The notes: generated from the sequence alone by a model not told the origin. A stretch of DNA of 64,000 bases from Aquibacillus koreensis (GCF_025154055.1 NZ_JAOALK010000014.1:1-64000); one strand, 5' to 3'. Positions 35,508-45,561 are shown, numbered from the stretch's first letter. Numbers and translations are program-made.

Positions 35508-36350
35508 TTAATTTTCTTCATCTATCTCCAGAATAACCATTTCCACTCTTCTATTTTTACTCCAATTCGCTGGAGAGTTATTTTCTACAAGTGGTTTTGT
35601 ATCACCGTAACCAACTGCAATAAAACGATTATCTGCGATGTCAGTAGAATCAATCAAATAGCGAATCACACCACTTGCTCTTGCACCAGATAATTCCCAG
35701 TTCGAAGGAAATCGGTAATTTGATATTGGCCGGTTATCTGTGTGGCCCTCTACCCTTACTTGGTTCGGAATATTACCCAAAAGCATACCGACTTTATCCA
35801 AAAATGGTTCTCCAGATTTCAGGATATCCGCTTTACCTGAATCAAATAGTACCTTTTCTTGTAAAATCAATACAACACCTTGCTCTGTACGATTTGCAGT
35901 GATCACATTATTCAATTCATTTTTTTCAAGGAAATCTTCTACTTCTTTTAACAATTCATCAAGTGAGTCTTCTTCGTTTTCTTGTTTATCACTATTGGTC
36001 TGTTGATTAGTTTCTTCTGTTACAACTTCGCTCTCAACTTCATTTGGAGCTTCTTTCAGATCTTCAATATCTTGTTTCTCGGAACCGTCATTTTTAAGAT
36101 CTTCAGCGCCTTCCTTATCCTCTTGAATTTCAATGTTTTCTGTAGGATGATCCTTCTCTACGATAGAAGGATACCCATCAAAAACCATTCGGTTCCGGAA
36201 CGACTCTGCGATTGCTTCAAATTTAACTAAGTCAATTTGAGACATGGAAAATAATAAAACAAAGAATACTAGAATTAGAGTCACCATATCTGCATATGTG
36301 ACCATCCACTTAGGAGCTCCTTTATCAATGCGCTTTTTTCTAGGCCTCAT
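35508..36350 (-). CDS. motS: Flagellar stator protein MotS
   Basis: MotS is the MotB-type stator subunit that with MotP forms a sodium-driven torque unit. The 280-residue protein has the N-terminal signature APKWMVTYADMVTLILVFFVLLFSMSQ, containing the ion-binding Asp, an acidic linker (about 60-135), and an OmpA-like peptidoglycan-binding domain (VEGHTDNRPI, NWELSGARASGVIRYLI). ATG at 36350 is chosen, 8 nt after GGAGG and overlapping the motP stop; upstream in-frame codons are motP sequence. Sodium dependence is inferred from the MotPS position beside ccpA. Confidence 0.93.
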   Translation of the reverse strand: MRPRKKRIDKGAPKWMVTYADMVTLILVFFVLLFSMSQIDLVKFEAIAESFRNRMVFDGYPSIVEKDHPTENIEIQEDKEGAEDLKNDGSEKQDIEDLKEAPNEVESEVVTEETNQQTNSDKQENEEDSLDELLKEVEDFLEKNELNNVITANRTEQGVVLILQEKVLFDSGKADILKSGEPFLDKVGMLLGNIPNQVRVEGHTDNRPISNYRFPSNWELSGARASGVIRYLIDSTDIADNRFIAVGYGDTKPLVENNSPANWSKNRRVEMVILEIDEEN

Positions 36351-37161
36351 TGACCGTTTCCTCCATGAATTCTTCTGCTGCTTCTTCATCAGCTTTTTTA
36401 TCATTTTCTGACAGAAAAGCACTCAATTTTTCCTTAAGAACCCTTGGATTCTGACCAGATTGAACTCCTATAACACCTTCAATGACAATTTGTTTCATAA
36501 ATACTTCTTCATCTGTCTTCATTTCTAGTTTTCCAGCCATAGGAATAAATACTAAGTTAGCTAGCACGGAACCATAAAAAGTAGTCAATAAGGCTACAGC
36601 CATATTTGGACCTAAAGTAGTGGGATCTGATAAGTTGTTGAGCATAAGTACTAATCCAATAAGTGTACCAATCATGCCCCACGCCGGCGCGTACTCCCCA
36701 GCTTTTTCAATAATCATTCTTCCCTTTAGGTGTCGGTCTTCCATTGCGGTGATTTCAGCACTCATAATATCATTTATAACTTCTGGCTCAATTCCGTCAA
36801 TGGCTAGTAGTACACCTTTACGGATAAAAGGATCGTCCACATCATCCAACTCATTTTCAAGTGCAAGCAATCCTTCTCTTCTTGCCCTTTCAGATAAGCG
36901 GACAAATAACTCAATTAAATCAGAAAGACTATTCTCATTCTTATTAAACGCCTCTTTCAATACACGATGCGTTATTTTTAATTGATCTAAATTAAAATTA
37001 ATAAGTAATGCCGCACATAGCCCACCAAGAACGATTAACACGGAAGCTACCTGGAAGAACGAAACGATCCCACCTATTCCCCCGCTCGAAAGAATACCAA
37101 ACATAACCATCATAAAACCCAAAGTAATGCCTATTGGTGTCAATATGTCTGTTTTTTTCAT
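36340..37161 (-). CDS. motP: Flagellar stator protein MotP
   Basis: The MotA-type partner of MotS: 273 residues, four membrane segments (about 8-28, 33-52, 150-170, 185-205), a cytoplasmic loop with charged residues, and the MotA/ExbB region AGEYAPAWGMIGTLIGLVLML. ATG at 37161 is preferred over TTG at 37179 because GGGAG lies 7 nt upstream. It overlaps motS by 11 nt. The ccpA-motP-motS order is that of B. subtilis and alkaliphilic bacilli. Confidence 0.95.
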   Translation of the reverse strand: MKKTDILTPIGITLGFMMVMFGILSSGGIGGIVSFFQVASVLIVLGGLCAALLINFNLDQLKITHRVLKEAFNKNENSLSDLIELFVRLSERARREGLLALENELDDVDDPFIRKGVLLAIDGIEPEVINDIMSAEITAMEDRHLKGRMIIEKAGEYAPAWGMIGTLIGLVLMLNNLSDPTTLGPNMAVALLTTFYGSVLANLVFIPMAGKLEMKTDEEVFMKQIVIEGVIGVQSGQNPRVLKEKLSAFLSENDKKADEEAAEEFMEETVNEA

Positions 37162-37243
37162 CTTCTCTCTCCCTAACAAACTTGGTTGAGATCCTGTTTT
37201 TCAGACCAAGGAATGTTTTTTCTTTATATACTATATATCGACA

Positions 37244-38245
37244 TTATTTTGGTTTTGTTGAGTTTCTTTCAATAATTCTGTGCGGTAAAATAACATTTTG
37301 TTCGGTAACTTCTTCTTTATTCATATATTTCGTCAATAATCTCATTGCCACAGCACCAATATCGTACATCGGCTGAACGATCGTAGATAGAGTTGGACGA
37401 ACCATTGTAGCAAGTCTCGTATTATCAAATCCAAAAACTTCAATATCTTCAGGGACACGTAATCCACTATCTTGTATGCCATGGATAACCCCTAAAGCCA
37501 TTTCATCGGAAGAAACAAAAATAGCTGTAGGCCTGTTCTCAAGCGCAATCAACTGTTCTGCTGCTTCGATACCGGATTCGTATGTGAAATCGCCTTTAAT
37601 AACTAAATCTTCATTTACTTGTTGGTTTGATTCCTGTAAAGCTTTAACATACCCGTTATATTTCAGTGCATTAATAGCTGTATCTTCAGAGCCCGCTATG
37701 AACGCTGGATGCGCAGTACCATTTTCGATAAGTAATTTTGTAGCTTCATATGATGCTTGTTCATAATCAATATTTACTGATGGTACAGTTTCAGTCGGGT
37801 CGATCGTAGCTGCAAAAGCAACTGGTACTGGTGATGTTTTCAGCTGACTTACGTGTTCATCGGTTATCTTACCACCCATAAATACGATTCCATCTACTTG
37901 CTTTTCCAACATCGTATTAATGAGTTGTAGCTCCTTATCTTTGTTTTGATCGGAGTTACTCAAGATGATATTATATTTGTACATTGTTGCTATATCATCA
38001 ATACCTCTCGCTAATTCAGAAAAGAAAATACTTGAAATGTCAGGAATGATTACGCCTACTGTTGTTGTTTTCTTACTTGCTAATCCTCTTGCCACTGCAT
38101 TAGGACGATATCCTAACCGTTCAATCGTGCTCAAGACTTTTTTTCTAGTTGCAGGTTTTACATTCGGATTTCCATTTACTACTCTTGACACAGTTGCCAT
38201 TGAAACATTTGCCTCACGTGCTACATCGTATATTGTTACATTCAT
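37244..38245 (-). CDS. ccpA: Catabolite control protein A
   Basis: CcpA is the LacI-family master regulator of carbon catabolite control, binding cre sites with HPr-Ser46-P. The 333-residue protein has the LacI helix-turn-helix ([27 protein letters not shown]), the hinge helix ([13 protein letters not shown] near 49-60) and a periplasmic-binding-protein-like core. ATG follows GGAGGTTATTAT. The 260-bp upstream region shows no convincing promoter to my reading. Its predicted local target is ackA. Confidence 0.97.
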   Translation of the reverse strand: MNVTIYDVAREANVSMATVSRVVNGNPNVKPATRKKVLSTIERLGYRPNAVARGLASKKTTTVGVIIPDISSIFFSELARGIDDIATMYKYNIILSNSDQNKDKELQLINTMLEKQVDGIVFMGGKITDEHVSQLKTSPVPVAFAATIDPTETVPSVNIDYEQASYEATKLLIENGTAHPAFIAGSEDTAINALKYNGYVKALQESNQQVNEDLVIKGDFTYESGIEAAEQLIALENRPTAIFVSSDEMALGVIHGIQDSGLRVPEDIEVFGFDNTRLATMVRPTLSTIVQPMYDIGAVAMRLLTKYMNKEEVTEQNVILPHRIIERNSTKPK

Positions 38246-38505
38246 AACATAATAACCTCCAATAATCCTTAATAACGCGGTCTACTTTTCACTTATCATA
38301 CGATACTATCAAGCGTTCCGCAATAATATGATATTTTTCAACAAAAATTTTATCTTGTATGTAAACCCATATGTTCTATTATATCAAATTCTACACACAT
38401 CGCGCGAAAAGAATGAAATACATATCCTCCATTTTTCCCCTTTCTATATTTTTTAAGACACAAAACAGCAGAAAATTTACACCATTACATATTTGTACTT
38501 TATAA

Positions 38506-38540
38506 AAACACCCTTGCCAAATTGTTAGGCAAGGGTGTTT
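38506..38540 (-). terminator. Terminator after aroA
   Basis: A perfect 13-bp stem (AAACACCCTTGCC and complement) with a 9-nt loop precedes TTTTT on the minus strand. The rest of the 300-bp gap to ccpA holds nothing I can identify. Confidence 0.93.
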
Positions 38541-38546
38541 AGATGT

Positions 38547-39611
38547 TTATTTTTTTAGTAACTCATTCATAAAGGACTCAAACATATCAAAATCCATTTG
38601 CTGTGCTGAATCGGAAAGAGCTACTGCTGGGTCAGGATGAACTTCTGCCATTACGCCATCAGCGCCAATAGCCAAAGCGGCTTTTGCAGCTGGTAATAAT
38701 AGGTCTCTTCTTCCTGTTGAGTGCGTAACATCTACCATGACAGGTAAGTGTGTTTCCTGTTTAAGGATTGGTACTGCTGTAATATCCAGTGTGTTACGTG
38801 TTGCTTTTTCATACGTACGGATACCACGTTCACAAAGAATGATTTGACCATTTCCTCTTGAATTAATATACTCTGCAGCATTAATGAAATCTGAAATGGT
38901 TGCAGACATTCCACGTTTTAACAAGACTGGTTTATTCGTTTCACCAGCAGCTTTTAATAATTCAAAGTTTTGCATGTTACGTGCACCAATTTGAATCACA
39001 TCAATATAATCTAACGCCTGTTCAATATGGGCAGGATTTACAATTTCACTAACAACAGCTAGACCGTATTCTTCGCCAACTTGTTTAAGAATCTTCAACC
39101 CTTCAAAGCCTAGGCCTTGGAAATCATAAGGTGAGGTTCTTGGTTTAAAAGCTCCACCACGGATCAAATTTAATCCTTTTTTCTTAATCTCTGCTGCAAC
39201 AGAAGCTACTTGTTCATAACTTTCTACCGCACATGGACCAAAAATAAAGTGTTGATTGCCGTCGCCAAACTTCTCTCCATTAATTTCAATTATCGTATCT
39301 TCTGGCTTTTTCTTACGAGATACTAATAACGCTTTACTATGATCATCCTCTTGCAATTCCAAACCAGCCTTGAATATTTCCTTAAAAAGGTGAATAATGG
39401 TAGAGTTCTCAAATGGACCATTATTATGTTTCGTAATTTGATTAAGCATATCTCGTTCTCTTACAGGATCGTATCTGCGGTTGGCACCTTGCTTCTCTTT
39501 CACTTGACCGGTCTTTTGAACAAGTTCCGCTCGCTTGTTAATCAAATCTAAGATTTCTAGATTTACCTCATCAAGCTTTGCACGAAACTGATCTAATTGT
39601 TCATTACTCAA
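38547..39611 (-). CDS. aroA: Bifunctional DAHP synthase / chorismate mutase
   Basis: This enzyme makes DAHP, the first step of aromatic amino acid synthesis, with a fused N-terminal AroQ-type chorismate mutase used for feedback sensing. Residues 1-85 are the mutase helix bundle ([18 protein letters not shown]), and about 105-350 the DAHP synthase barrel ([38 protein letters not shown]). The start is TTG, 7 nt after AGGGGG. Monocistronic by terminator and by the divergent gene upstream. Confidence 0.97.
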   Translation of the reverse strand: MSNEQLDQFRAKLDEVNLEILDLINKRAELVQKTGQVKEKQGANRRYDPVRERDMLNQITKHNNGPFENSTIIHLFKEIFKAGLELQEDDHSKALLVSRKKKPEDTIIEINGEKFGDGNQHFIFGPCAVESYEQVASVAAEIKKKGLNLIRGGAFKPRTSPYDFQGLGFEGLKILKQVGEEYGLAVVSEIVNPAHIEQALDYIDVIQIGARNMQNFELLKAAGETNKPVLLKRGMSATISDFINAAEYINSRGNGQIILCERGIRTYEKATRNTLDITAVPILKQETHLPVMVDVTHSTGRRDLLLPAAKAALAIGADGVMAEVHPDPAVALSDSAQQMDFDMFESFMNELLKK

Positions 39612-39775
39612 TGCGAATCCCCCTGTTTCTATTTAAAAAATTTTATAAATGTGGTAATTTCATAATAATTAGGGTTAATTATACTTAAATTTATTCATCT
39701 TGTCACCACTAAGTTTTTAATATTTTGTATATTCTTTCTTTTATTTCATTTTTATTCGGAAGGGAATTTATTATT

Positions 39776-41914
39776 ATGAGTGAGCGCATTTTTGCCCTAG
39801 ATATTGGAACAAGATCTGTTGTCGGATTAATTATAGAAAATAACGGTAGTAAATTTGAAGTTATCGACTATTATGTACATGAACATGAAGAAAGATCTAT
39901 GTTAGATGGGCAAATACATGACATTGTGTCTGTTGCAAACGTTATTATAAAAGTGAAGAAGGCACTCGAGGAAAAGCATCAAATAAGTTTGACGAAAGTT
40001 TGTGTAGCTGCAGCAGGTAGAGCTCTCAAGACAAAACGAACGACGATTACAAAGGAAATAGAACAACATCCTCTAATTGAAAAGGAAGATATTTTATTTC
40101 TTGAGTTAAGTGCTGTCCAGAAGGCACAATTTGATCTAGCTAAAGAAGAATTACAGGCGTCTAGTACACATTATTATTGTGTTGGTTATTCTGTCTTACA
40201 GTACGAATTAGATGGACAAGTAATTGGTTCCTTAATTGACCAGCAAGGGCAGAAAGCAAAAGTAGAGATTATTGCAACTTTCCTACCAAAAGTGGTTGTG
40301 GAATCATTGATTTCAGCACTTCAAAGAGCAGATCTAGAGATGGAGGCTTTAACGTTAGAACCGATTGCTGCCATTAATGTGTTGATTCCACAATCAATGC
40401 GAAGATTAAATGTTGCGCTTGTTGATATTGGAGCTGGCACAAGTGATATAGCATTAACAGAGTCCGGTACGATCACAGCATATGGTATGGTGCCCATGGC
40501 AGGTGATGAAATTACAGAAGCAATCAGTGACCATTTCTTACTTGATTTTGCGGAAGCAGAGAAAGTAAAAAAAGAAATTACAACGAAAAAAACTTCAACT
40601 ATAACGGATATATTAGGTTTTGAACAAACAGTAGAATATGAGGAAGTAGTAGAAGGAATTTCTTCGTCCATTGATAGCCTTGTGGAAGCAATTGCAAACG
40701 AGATCATGGAATTAAATAATAAATCTCCAAAAGCCGTAATGCTAGTTGGAGGAGGCAGTCAAACACCAGAGCTAACAAGTCGTTTAGCCGCAAAGCTCAA
40801 CTTACCAGCTAATCGGGTTGCAGTTAGAGGTGTGGATGCCATCCCTACTCTCGATAAGAAAGAAACTTTACCAGTGGGGCCTGAATTTATCACGCCGATC
40901 GGTATAGCTATTGCAGCCAAGCAAAATCCTGTCCAGTATATAAGCGTGACCGTGAATGATCGGGCTATTCGTTTATTTGACGTCAAACAGCTTACTGTAG
41001 GTGATTGTTTACTTGCAGCAGGTATCAACATTGAAAAGCAGTACGGACGACCTGGCATGGCCTACATGATTAAATGGAATGGTCGTGATATCACATTACC
41101 AGGTACATATGGGCAACCTCCAAAGGTTTGGTTAAATGACGAGCCAATTACAGTGGATGAACACATCAAACATGGGGATATTTTAAGTGTCGAAAAAGGA
41201 AAAGATGGTAGTGAGCCGTCCATCACAATTGAAGAATTAGTTGGTGATATGCCATCCTATACCATTTTTTATAATGACACACCTTACAAGCTGACCGCAG
41301 ATCTTTTTGTTAACGATAATAAAACGGAGAAGGATTACGTTGTTCAGGATAATGATTCTATAAAGGTTGCAAGTAATAAAACAGTTAAAGAATTTTTCAC
41401 GTTTATCCAAAAGCAAGATTTACTATCTAAAGCAGGGCAATATTCTATTACGATAAATGGGGAAAACAAATCTATATCTAAATATAGTTCCACATTGTTG
41501 TTAAATGGAAAAGACGCAAATCTTGACGGCGTGTTAAAAGAGGGTGACCGAATAACTTTTAAAAGCGGTGATGTGCCCACGGTCAAAAGTATATTAGATG
41601 ATATGGAAATAAATACAAATTATTCGTTAACCATTATCTATAATCACAAGCCTTTACGATTAGAAAAACAAATGGTTGAAGTCTATCGTGAAGGAAACTT
41701 ATTAGATTTATCTGATTCAGTGGTTTCAGGTAACAGTATTCAACTTAAAAAGAAGGAACAGTCACCCTTTATTTTTCAAGATATCTTTAGGTATATTGAT
41801 CTTGACCTTTCTCAGATTAAAGGAAAGATTGAAATTTTAAAAAATGAACAGCCTGCTACTTTCTTCGAAGAACTAAATCGAAATGACTCCATCAGCATTC
41901 AATGGGAGGCGTAA
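39776..41914 (+). CDS. FtsA-like ATPase with five repeated C-terminal modules
   Basis: The 712-residue protein begins with an actin/HSP70-fold domain of the FtsA/PilM type: phosphate-1 motif ALDIGTRS near 8-14, phosphate-2 VDIGAGTSD near 214-222, and adenosine motif VMLVGGGSQ near 321-329. From about 390 there are five similar segments of about 60-75 residues, each ending in a pattern like G-D/N-x-I (HGDILSV, DNDSIKV, EGDRITF, SGNSIQL, RNDSISI); they look like beta-grasp or similar small folds. No membrane-targeting amphipathic helix is obvious. ATG at 39776 is preferred (GGAAGGG upstream, start of the ATPase motif). B. subtilis lacks a gene here. Role unknown, possibly envelope or division scaffolding. 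Confidence 0.82.
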   Translation: MSERIFALDIGTRSVVGLIIENNGSKFEVIDYYVHEHEERSMLDGQIHDIVSVANVIIKVKKALEEKHQISLTKVCVAAAGRALKTKRTTITKEIEQHPLIEKEDILFLELSAVQKAQFDLAKEELQASSTHYYCVGYSVLQYELDGQVIGSLIDQQGQKAKVEIIATFLPKVVVESLISALQRADLEMEALTLEPIAAINVLIPQSMRRLNVALVDIGAGTSDIALTESGTITAYGMVPMAGDEITEAISDHFLLDFAEAEKVKKEITTKKTSTITDILGFEQTVEYEEVVEGISSSIDSLVEAIANEIMELNNKSPKAVMLVGGGSQTPELTSRLAAKLNLPANRVAVRGVDAIPTLDKKETLPVGPEFITPIGIAIAAKQNPVQYISVTVNDRAIRLFDVKQLTVGDCLLAAGINIEKQYGRPGMAYMIKWNGRDITLPGTYGQPPKVWLNDEPITVDEHIKHGDILSVEKGKDGSEPSITIEELVGDMPSYTIFYNDTPYKLTADLFVNDNKTEKDYVVQDNDSIKVASNKTVKEFFTFIQKQDLLSKAGQYSITINGENKSISKYSSTLLLNGKDANLDGVLKEGDRITFKSGDVPTVKSILDDMEINTNYSLTIIYNHKPLRLEKQMVEVYREGNLLDLSDSVVSGNSIQLKKKEQSPFIFQDIFRYIDLDLSQIKGKIEILKNEQPATFFEELNRNDSISIQWEA

Positions 41915-41930
41915 ATAAGGTCATAATATC

Positions 41931-41964
41931 GGGAACTTGAATTATTCCATTCAGGTTCCCTTTT
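41931..41964 (+). terminator. Terminator after the FtsA-like gene
   Basis: GGGAAC-TGAAT pairs with ATTCA-GTTCCC with one mismatch, followed by TTTTG. Confidence 0.8.
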
Positions 41965-41970
41965 GTTATT

Positions 41971-42153
41971 TTATAAAGATGGAGGGCTATCAGGAATTGT
42001 ATTTACGAGGATGAGATAAATGATTAGATTTGCAGGTAAAAAAATAAAAAGTAATCTTATTCCAAAAGAAGAAATACCAAAATACTCTGCTATACCTACG
42101 CATACACCCGCAATGGACCTATCGTGAACTGATCTTCTTAGTTTCTTCTGCAA
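41971..42153 (-). CDS. PspC-domain small membrane protein
   Basis: A 60-residue PspC-domain protein: KKLRRSVHDRSIAGVCVGIAEYFGI is the typical helix with the conserved Gly pattern, followed by a hydrophobic segment (LLFIFLPANLIIYLILV, about 34-50). PspC proteins sense or relay membrane stress; this short form lacks further domains. The TTG start is 8 nt after AGGGG. It is separate from the pspA cluster at 2.6-5 kb. Confidence 0.85.
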   Translation of the reverse strand: MQKKLRRSVHDRSIAGVCVGIAEYFGISSFGIRLLFIFLPANLIIYLILVNTIPDSPPSL

Positions 42154-42245
42154 TGAACGATCCCCTCTCCTATAACTACCTTTCTTATTTTACCATATTT
42201 TTCAAATTATATTAATAGGATCAGATTATTTCATTTCGAACAAAA

Positions 42246-42272
42246 AAGCACATGGAATGTAACATGTGCTTG
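42246..42272 (-). terminator. Terminator after ytxJ
   Basis: AAGCACATG pairs with CATGTGCTT over an 8-nt loop and is followed on the minus strand by TTTTTTG. Confidence 0.8.
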
Positions 42273-42329
42273 TTATAAATGGAGTAGAATAAAGGCACCT
42301 TCAAGGAATCTTTTATCAACTTAATTCAA

Positions 42330-42659
42330 CTATAATTTTTCTGCATGACTCGCAAGTATATCTTGTTTAATTCGTTGATGAGATTCATGCCAAACAACTT
42401 GATCATTATTAAAAAGTAACACTTGTGGAGATTCATGTTTCACTTTGAATGTGTCAGCAATTGTATTAGAGAGTTCCCGAGCTTCTTGCACATGAAGTAT
42501 ATATAAAGGGAGATTAGCTTCTTCTTGAAAACTACGATATTCTGCTTCTGCAGCTGCACTTATTGGACAAGTTAAGCTATGCTTTAATAACATAAACGCT
42601 TTAGTGTCATTTTTAATATCCTCAAATTGCATTTCATTTTCTATAACTTTAATTGTCAA
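42330..42659 (-). CDS. ytxJ: Bacillithiol-system thioredoxin-like protein YtxJ
   Basis: YtxJ is a monothiol bacilliredoxin-type protein, predicted to handle bacillithiol-mixed disulfides. The 109-residue thioredoxin-fold protein has the single active cysteine in KHSLTCPISAAA (the TCPIS motif) near residue 31 and VKHESPQVLLF with the cis-proline. TTG at 42659 is the start, with only a weak ribosome binding site. It follows ytxH on the same strand, but a terminator lies between them. Confidence 0.92.
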   Translation of the reverse strand: MTIKVIENEMQFEDIKNDTKAFMLLKHSLTCPISAAAEAEYRSFQEEANLPLYILHVQEARELSNTIADTFKVKHESPQVLLFNNDQVVWHESHQRIKQDILASHAEKL

Positions 42660-42730
42660 TACAATCCCATCCCTATTTATTATATTTGAAATCCATACCC
42701 TAGTGTCCCTATCCTACAAAAATCGTATAC

Positions 42731-42763
42731 AAAAAGGTTGCTCAAGTTTAAGCAACCTCTTTA
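42731..42763 (-). terminator. Terminator after ytxH
   Basis: AAAGGTTGCT pairs with AGCAACCTcTTT over an 8-nt loop, with a T run following on the minus strand. It separates ytxH from ytxJ. Confidence 0.75.
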
Positions 42764-42766
42764 TAA

Positions 42767-43225
42767 TTAATTATTTTTATTTTCTAATTGTTCAGATGCT
42801 TCTTCAATGGCTTGAGCAACATCTTCCGCTGCTTGTTCCGTAACGTCTTGGCTTTTATTAATCTTATCCTGAATTGACTTTGAAGTTTCTTTGAACTTGT
42901 TACCTAGTTCATTTGATTTTTCTGTTACATTTTTAGTTAGCTTTGTAGAAGTTTCCTGAGCATAATCTTTCCACTCTGTACCCTTCTCTTGTGCTATATC
43001 TTTCCACTCAGTTCCTTTTTCATAGGCTACATCTTTCCATTCATTCGCGCGTTCCTTTACATAACTCGCACCTTGATTAAGATCTCCTCTTAACTCTTTG
43101 CCTGATTTTGGTGCAAACAATAATGCTACAGAAGCACCCACTATTCCACCAATTAATGATCCAATTAAAAAGTCCTTACTATTAATGTTTTGGTTTTGAT
43201 TATTTTGCTCTTCTTGGTTACTCAT
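42767..43225 (-). CDS. ytxH: General stress protein YtxH
   Basis: A 152-residue YtxH-family protein with a glycine-rich membrane segment (FLIGSLIGGIVGASVALLFAPKSGKELR, about 19-46) and a long helical hydrophilic tail. The tail carries three 11-residue repeats (NEWKDVAYEKG, TEWKDIAQEKG, TEWKDYAQETS), giving a LEA-like amphipathic helix. ATG at 43225 is chosen because GGGAGG is 7 nt upstream; the longer frame from 43240 contains that site. Between ytxG and ytxJ in the known stress-gene order. Confidence 0.9.
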   Translation of the reverse strand: MSNQEEQNNQNQNINSKDFLIGSLIGGIVGASVALLFAPKSGKELRGDLNQGASYVKERANEWKDVAYEKGTEWKDIAQEKGTEWKDYAQETSTKLTKNVTEKSNELGNKFKETSKSIQDKINKSQDVTEQAAEDVAQAIEEASEQLENKNN

Positions 43226-43323
43226 ATTAAATCCTCCCATATTTTTCTTTATTTTGTGGATCTAAAAATATATTAAGTACTAATTGCTCCTACTTTACTT
43301 AAAGTGATTCAGGTTTTGCCAGG

Positions 43324-43728
43324 CTATTGTTTTCGCTTTTTCCAAAGTTCCATGATCACTGTACCCCATTTCATTGCTTGGGCAGTAGCTTCTTGATTGT
43401 TTGTTGACATGGAAGTAACACTCGTAGACATAGCACGGAGCGATTGATTGAAGTCATTTACTGTGTCGCCAATTCCTTTTATACCATCAACCAACGTATT
43501 CATTTTAGTCGCTTTCGTGTTTATATCTTCCGCTAATGTATTTGTCTTGTTTAGCAACGCTGTCGTCTCTAACGTAATACCTTCCATTTGCTTCTCAAGG
43601 CCTTCTAATGTGTCAGCCACATGTGTCATTGTTCTTTGTGTAGCTTTTAAGACTTTTGCTAAATAGATCACTAAAACTGCAAAAGCAATAGCTACTATAA
43701 TTGCTGCGATATAGAGTAAATTCACCAT
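43324..43728 (-). CDS. ytxG: General stress protein YtxG (DUF948)
   Basis: The 134-residue DUF948 protein has one N-terminal membrane segment (LLYIAAIIVAIAFAVLVIYLA, about 4-24) followed by a coiled coil with heptad-like spacing. ATG is 12 nt after GGAG. In B. subtilis ytxGHJ is transcribed by sigma-B and sigma-H; a sigma-B-like promoter is visible upstream here. Confidence 0.92.
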   Translation of the reverse strand: MVNLLYIAAIIVAIAFAVLVIYLAKVLKATQRTMTHVADTLEGLEKQMEGITLETTALLNKTNTLAEDINTKATKMNTLVDGIKGIGDTVNDFNQSLRAMSTSVTSMSTNNQEATAQAMKWGTVIMELWKKRKQ

Positions 43729-43793
43729 TTAGTTAGACCAACTCCTTTAAAATGTGTACGATATGTATCCTACATGGACTGATGTTATAGTAT

Positions 43794-43819
43794 GTACCCC
43801 ATTATAGCTCTCCTAAAAC
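43794..43819 (-). promoter_or_regulatory. Sigma-B-like promoter of ytxGH
   Basis: On the minus strand GTTTTA and GGGTAC are 14 nt apart; sigma-B consensus is GTTTAA-N12-15-GGGTAT. It is 66-91 nt upstream of the ytxG start. Confidence 0.6.
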
Positions 43820-43902
43820 CTTCTAATACTTAAAATCCACAAAATTCATTTGTTTTATACAAAACTCACGTAATCATCATTTCTTCTTACATTCCATTTA
43901 TT

Positions 43903-44020
43903 AGAAAACTCACATATGCTCGGCCTTTAGCGAATCTGTTAGTCTCTAAAGGAATGACCAAGACACTTGGAATAATAAGTTTTTCGCCACGTCGACTACA
44001 CTTCGCAGCAAAACTTTATA
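43903..44020. repeat. Dispersed intergenic element, copy 2
   Basis: It aligns with copy 3 (49098-49215): TTAGAAAACTCACAT..GCTCG, CTTTAGCGAAT, TAGTCTCTAAAGG, GACCAAG, then GTCGACTACACTTCG. It lies between the ytxG promoter and the murC terminator. Confidence 0.75.
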
Positions 44021-44046
44021 CAGACTTAACGTATTAGAAAGAAAAT

Positions 44047-44073
44047 AAAGGGAAGGTATTTACCTCCCCTTTA
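44047..44073 (-). terminator. Terminator after murC
   Basis: AAAGGG-AGGTA pairs with TACCT-CCCTTT (one mismatch) with a T-rich stretch after it on the minus strand. Confidence 0.75.
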
Positions 44074-44117
44074 CTACTTCTATATATAATGATAAATTCC
44101 TCTATCAAATTATATTA

Positions 44118-45431
44118 TTAACCTTCTTCTTTCATACCTTTTATTTCCGATTCATATGCTTTTTGAAACTTTTGGATATCTCCTGCACCCATGAAGATCA
44201 AAACGCTGTCTTTATATTCTTTAAGTTTTGCAGTCTGATCCAAGTCTAATACGTGACAGTTCTCAATTAGAACCCTTAAATCTTCAATAGTAAGCTTATT
44301 ATCACCTTCGCGAGCTGATCCAAATATGTCACATAAGTACACATGATCAGCGTTACGTAAGCTACTTGCGAACTCTTGTAAGAAAGTTTTCGTTCTTGAG
44401 TACGTATGTGGTTGGAATATAGCAGTAATGGATTTTGTTGGATACTTTTTTCTTGCAGATTCAATTGTAGCTTCAATTTCTGTAGGATGGTGTGCATAAT
44501 CATCAATAAGAATTTGGTCTCCTACAATTGTTTCGGAAAAACGTCGCTTTACGCCTTTAAAAGAATCCAATTTTTTAATCTCGTCTGCCTTCATCCCTTC
44601 ATATTGACAAATAGCAATAACAGCTAAAGCATTTAACACGTTGTGGTTGCCGTATGTTGGGATGATAAATGAATCATAAAAGTCATTTCTGACAAATACA
44701 TCAAATGTTGTACCATTTTCTGTTTCTGTAACATTTTGTGCTTGAAAATCATTCGTATCGGAAAACCCATAATACACTACTGGAACTTTTGCTTGAATTC
44801 GTTGAAGATATTCATCATCTCCACATGCAACAATTCCTTTTTTTACGTTTCCAGCCATTTGTTGAAAGGATTGGAATACATCTTCAATGCTAGTAAAATA
44901 ATCAGGATGATCAAAATCAATGTTAGTCATAATACAATAATCCGGTTCATAGCTTAAAAAGTGTCTGCGATACTCACAAGCCTCAAAAACAAAATATTTA
45001 CTATCCACATGACCTTTGCCCGAACCGTCTCCAATTAAATAAGAAATGGGATAGGTTTGTTCCAAGACATGAGAAAGTAAACCAGTCGTTGACGTTTTGC
45101 CATGAGCACCAGTTATAGCAATACTTGTATATTGTTTTAACCATTCTCCCAAAAATTCATGATAGCGATAATAAGGTAATCCTAGTCGCTTTGCTTCTTG
45201 AATTTCCTCATGATCATCTTTAAAAGCATTACCCGCGATAATTGTTAATCCTTCTGTGATGTTATTCTTTGAAAAAGGGTGAATCGGAATTTCTTTTTCC
45301 TCCAGAGCAGCCTGGGTGAAAAATTCTTTCTCTACATCTGAACCTTGCACTTTTTCTCCAGAGTCATTAAGAATTTGTGCCAGTGCACTCATTCCAGTCC
45401 CCTTAATACCAATAAAATGGTAAGTTGTCAT
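44118..45431 (-). CDS. murC: UDP-N-acetylmuramate--L-alanine ligase
   Basis: MurC adds L-Ala to UDP-MurNAc with ATP in cytoplasmic peptidoglycan synthesis. The 437-residue protein has the N-terminal Rossmann motif [14 protein letters not shown], the ATP P-loop [12 protein letters not shown] near 103-114, and the central/C-terminal [14 protein letters not shown] near 315. ATG at 45431 fits GGAGGTTC upstream; the longer frame from 45470 contains this site. Confidence 0.97.
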   Translation of the reverse strand: MTTYHFIGIKGTGMSALAQILNDSGEKVQGSDVEKEFFTQAALEEKEIPIHPFSKNNITEGLTIIAGNAFKDDHEEIQEAKRLGLPYYRYHEFLGEWLKQYTSIAITGAHGKTSTTGLLSHVLEQTYPISYLIGDGSGKGHVDSKYFVFEACEYRRHFLSYEPDYCIMTNIDFDHPDYFTSIEDVFQSFQQMAGNVKKGIVACGDDEYLQRIQAKVPVVYYGFSDTNDFQAQNVTETENGTTFDVFVRNDFYDSFIIPTYGNHNVLNALAVIAICQYEGMKADEIKKLDSFKGVKRRFSETIVGDQILIDDYAHHPTEIEATIESARKKYPTKSITAIFQPHTYSRTKTFLQEFASSLRNADHVYLCDIFGSAREGDNKLTIEDLRVLIENCHVLDLDQTAKLKEYKDSVLIFMGAGDIQKFQKAYESEIKGMKEEG

Positions 45432-45561
45432 AAACAAGAACCTCCAAAAAGAGTGATGAATAAGATACAAAAATACGGATCACTCTGGTAACTATTACAA
45501 TATTATAGCAAATCAATTGGAATAGGTGAATAACCATCTTTATATTCCCTCTAATTATTCC

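Noticed and set aside
36620-36985. 121-codon plus-strand frame opposite motP
   Set aside because: Antisense shadow of a well-supported gene, with no ribosome binding site or protein family.
40321-40707. 128-codon minus-strand frame inside the FtsA-like gene
   Set aside because: Antisense to the ATPase motifs and lacking a start signal.
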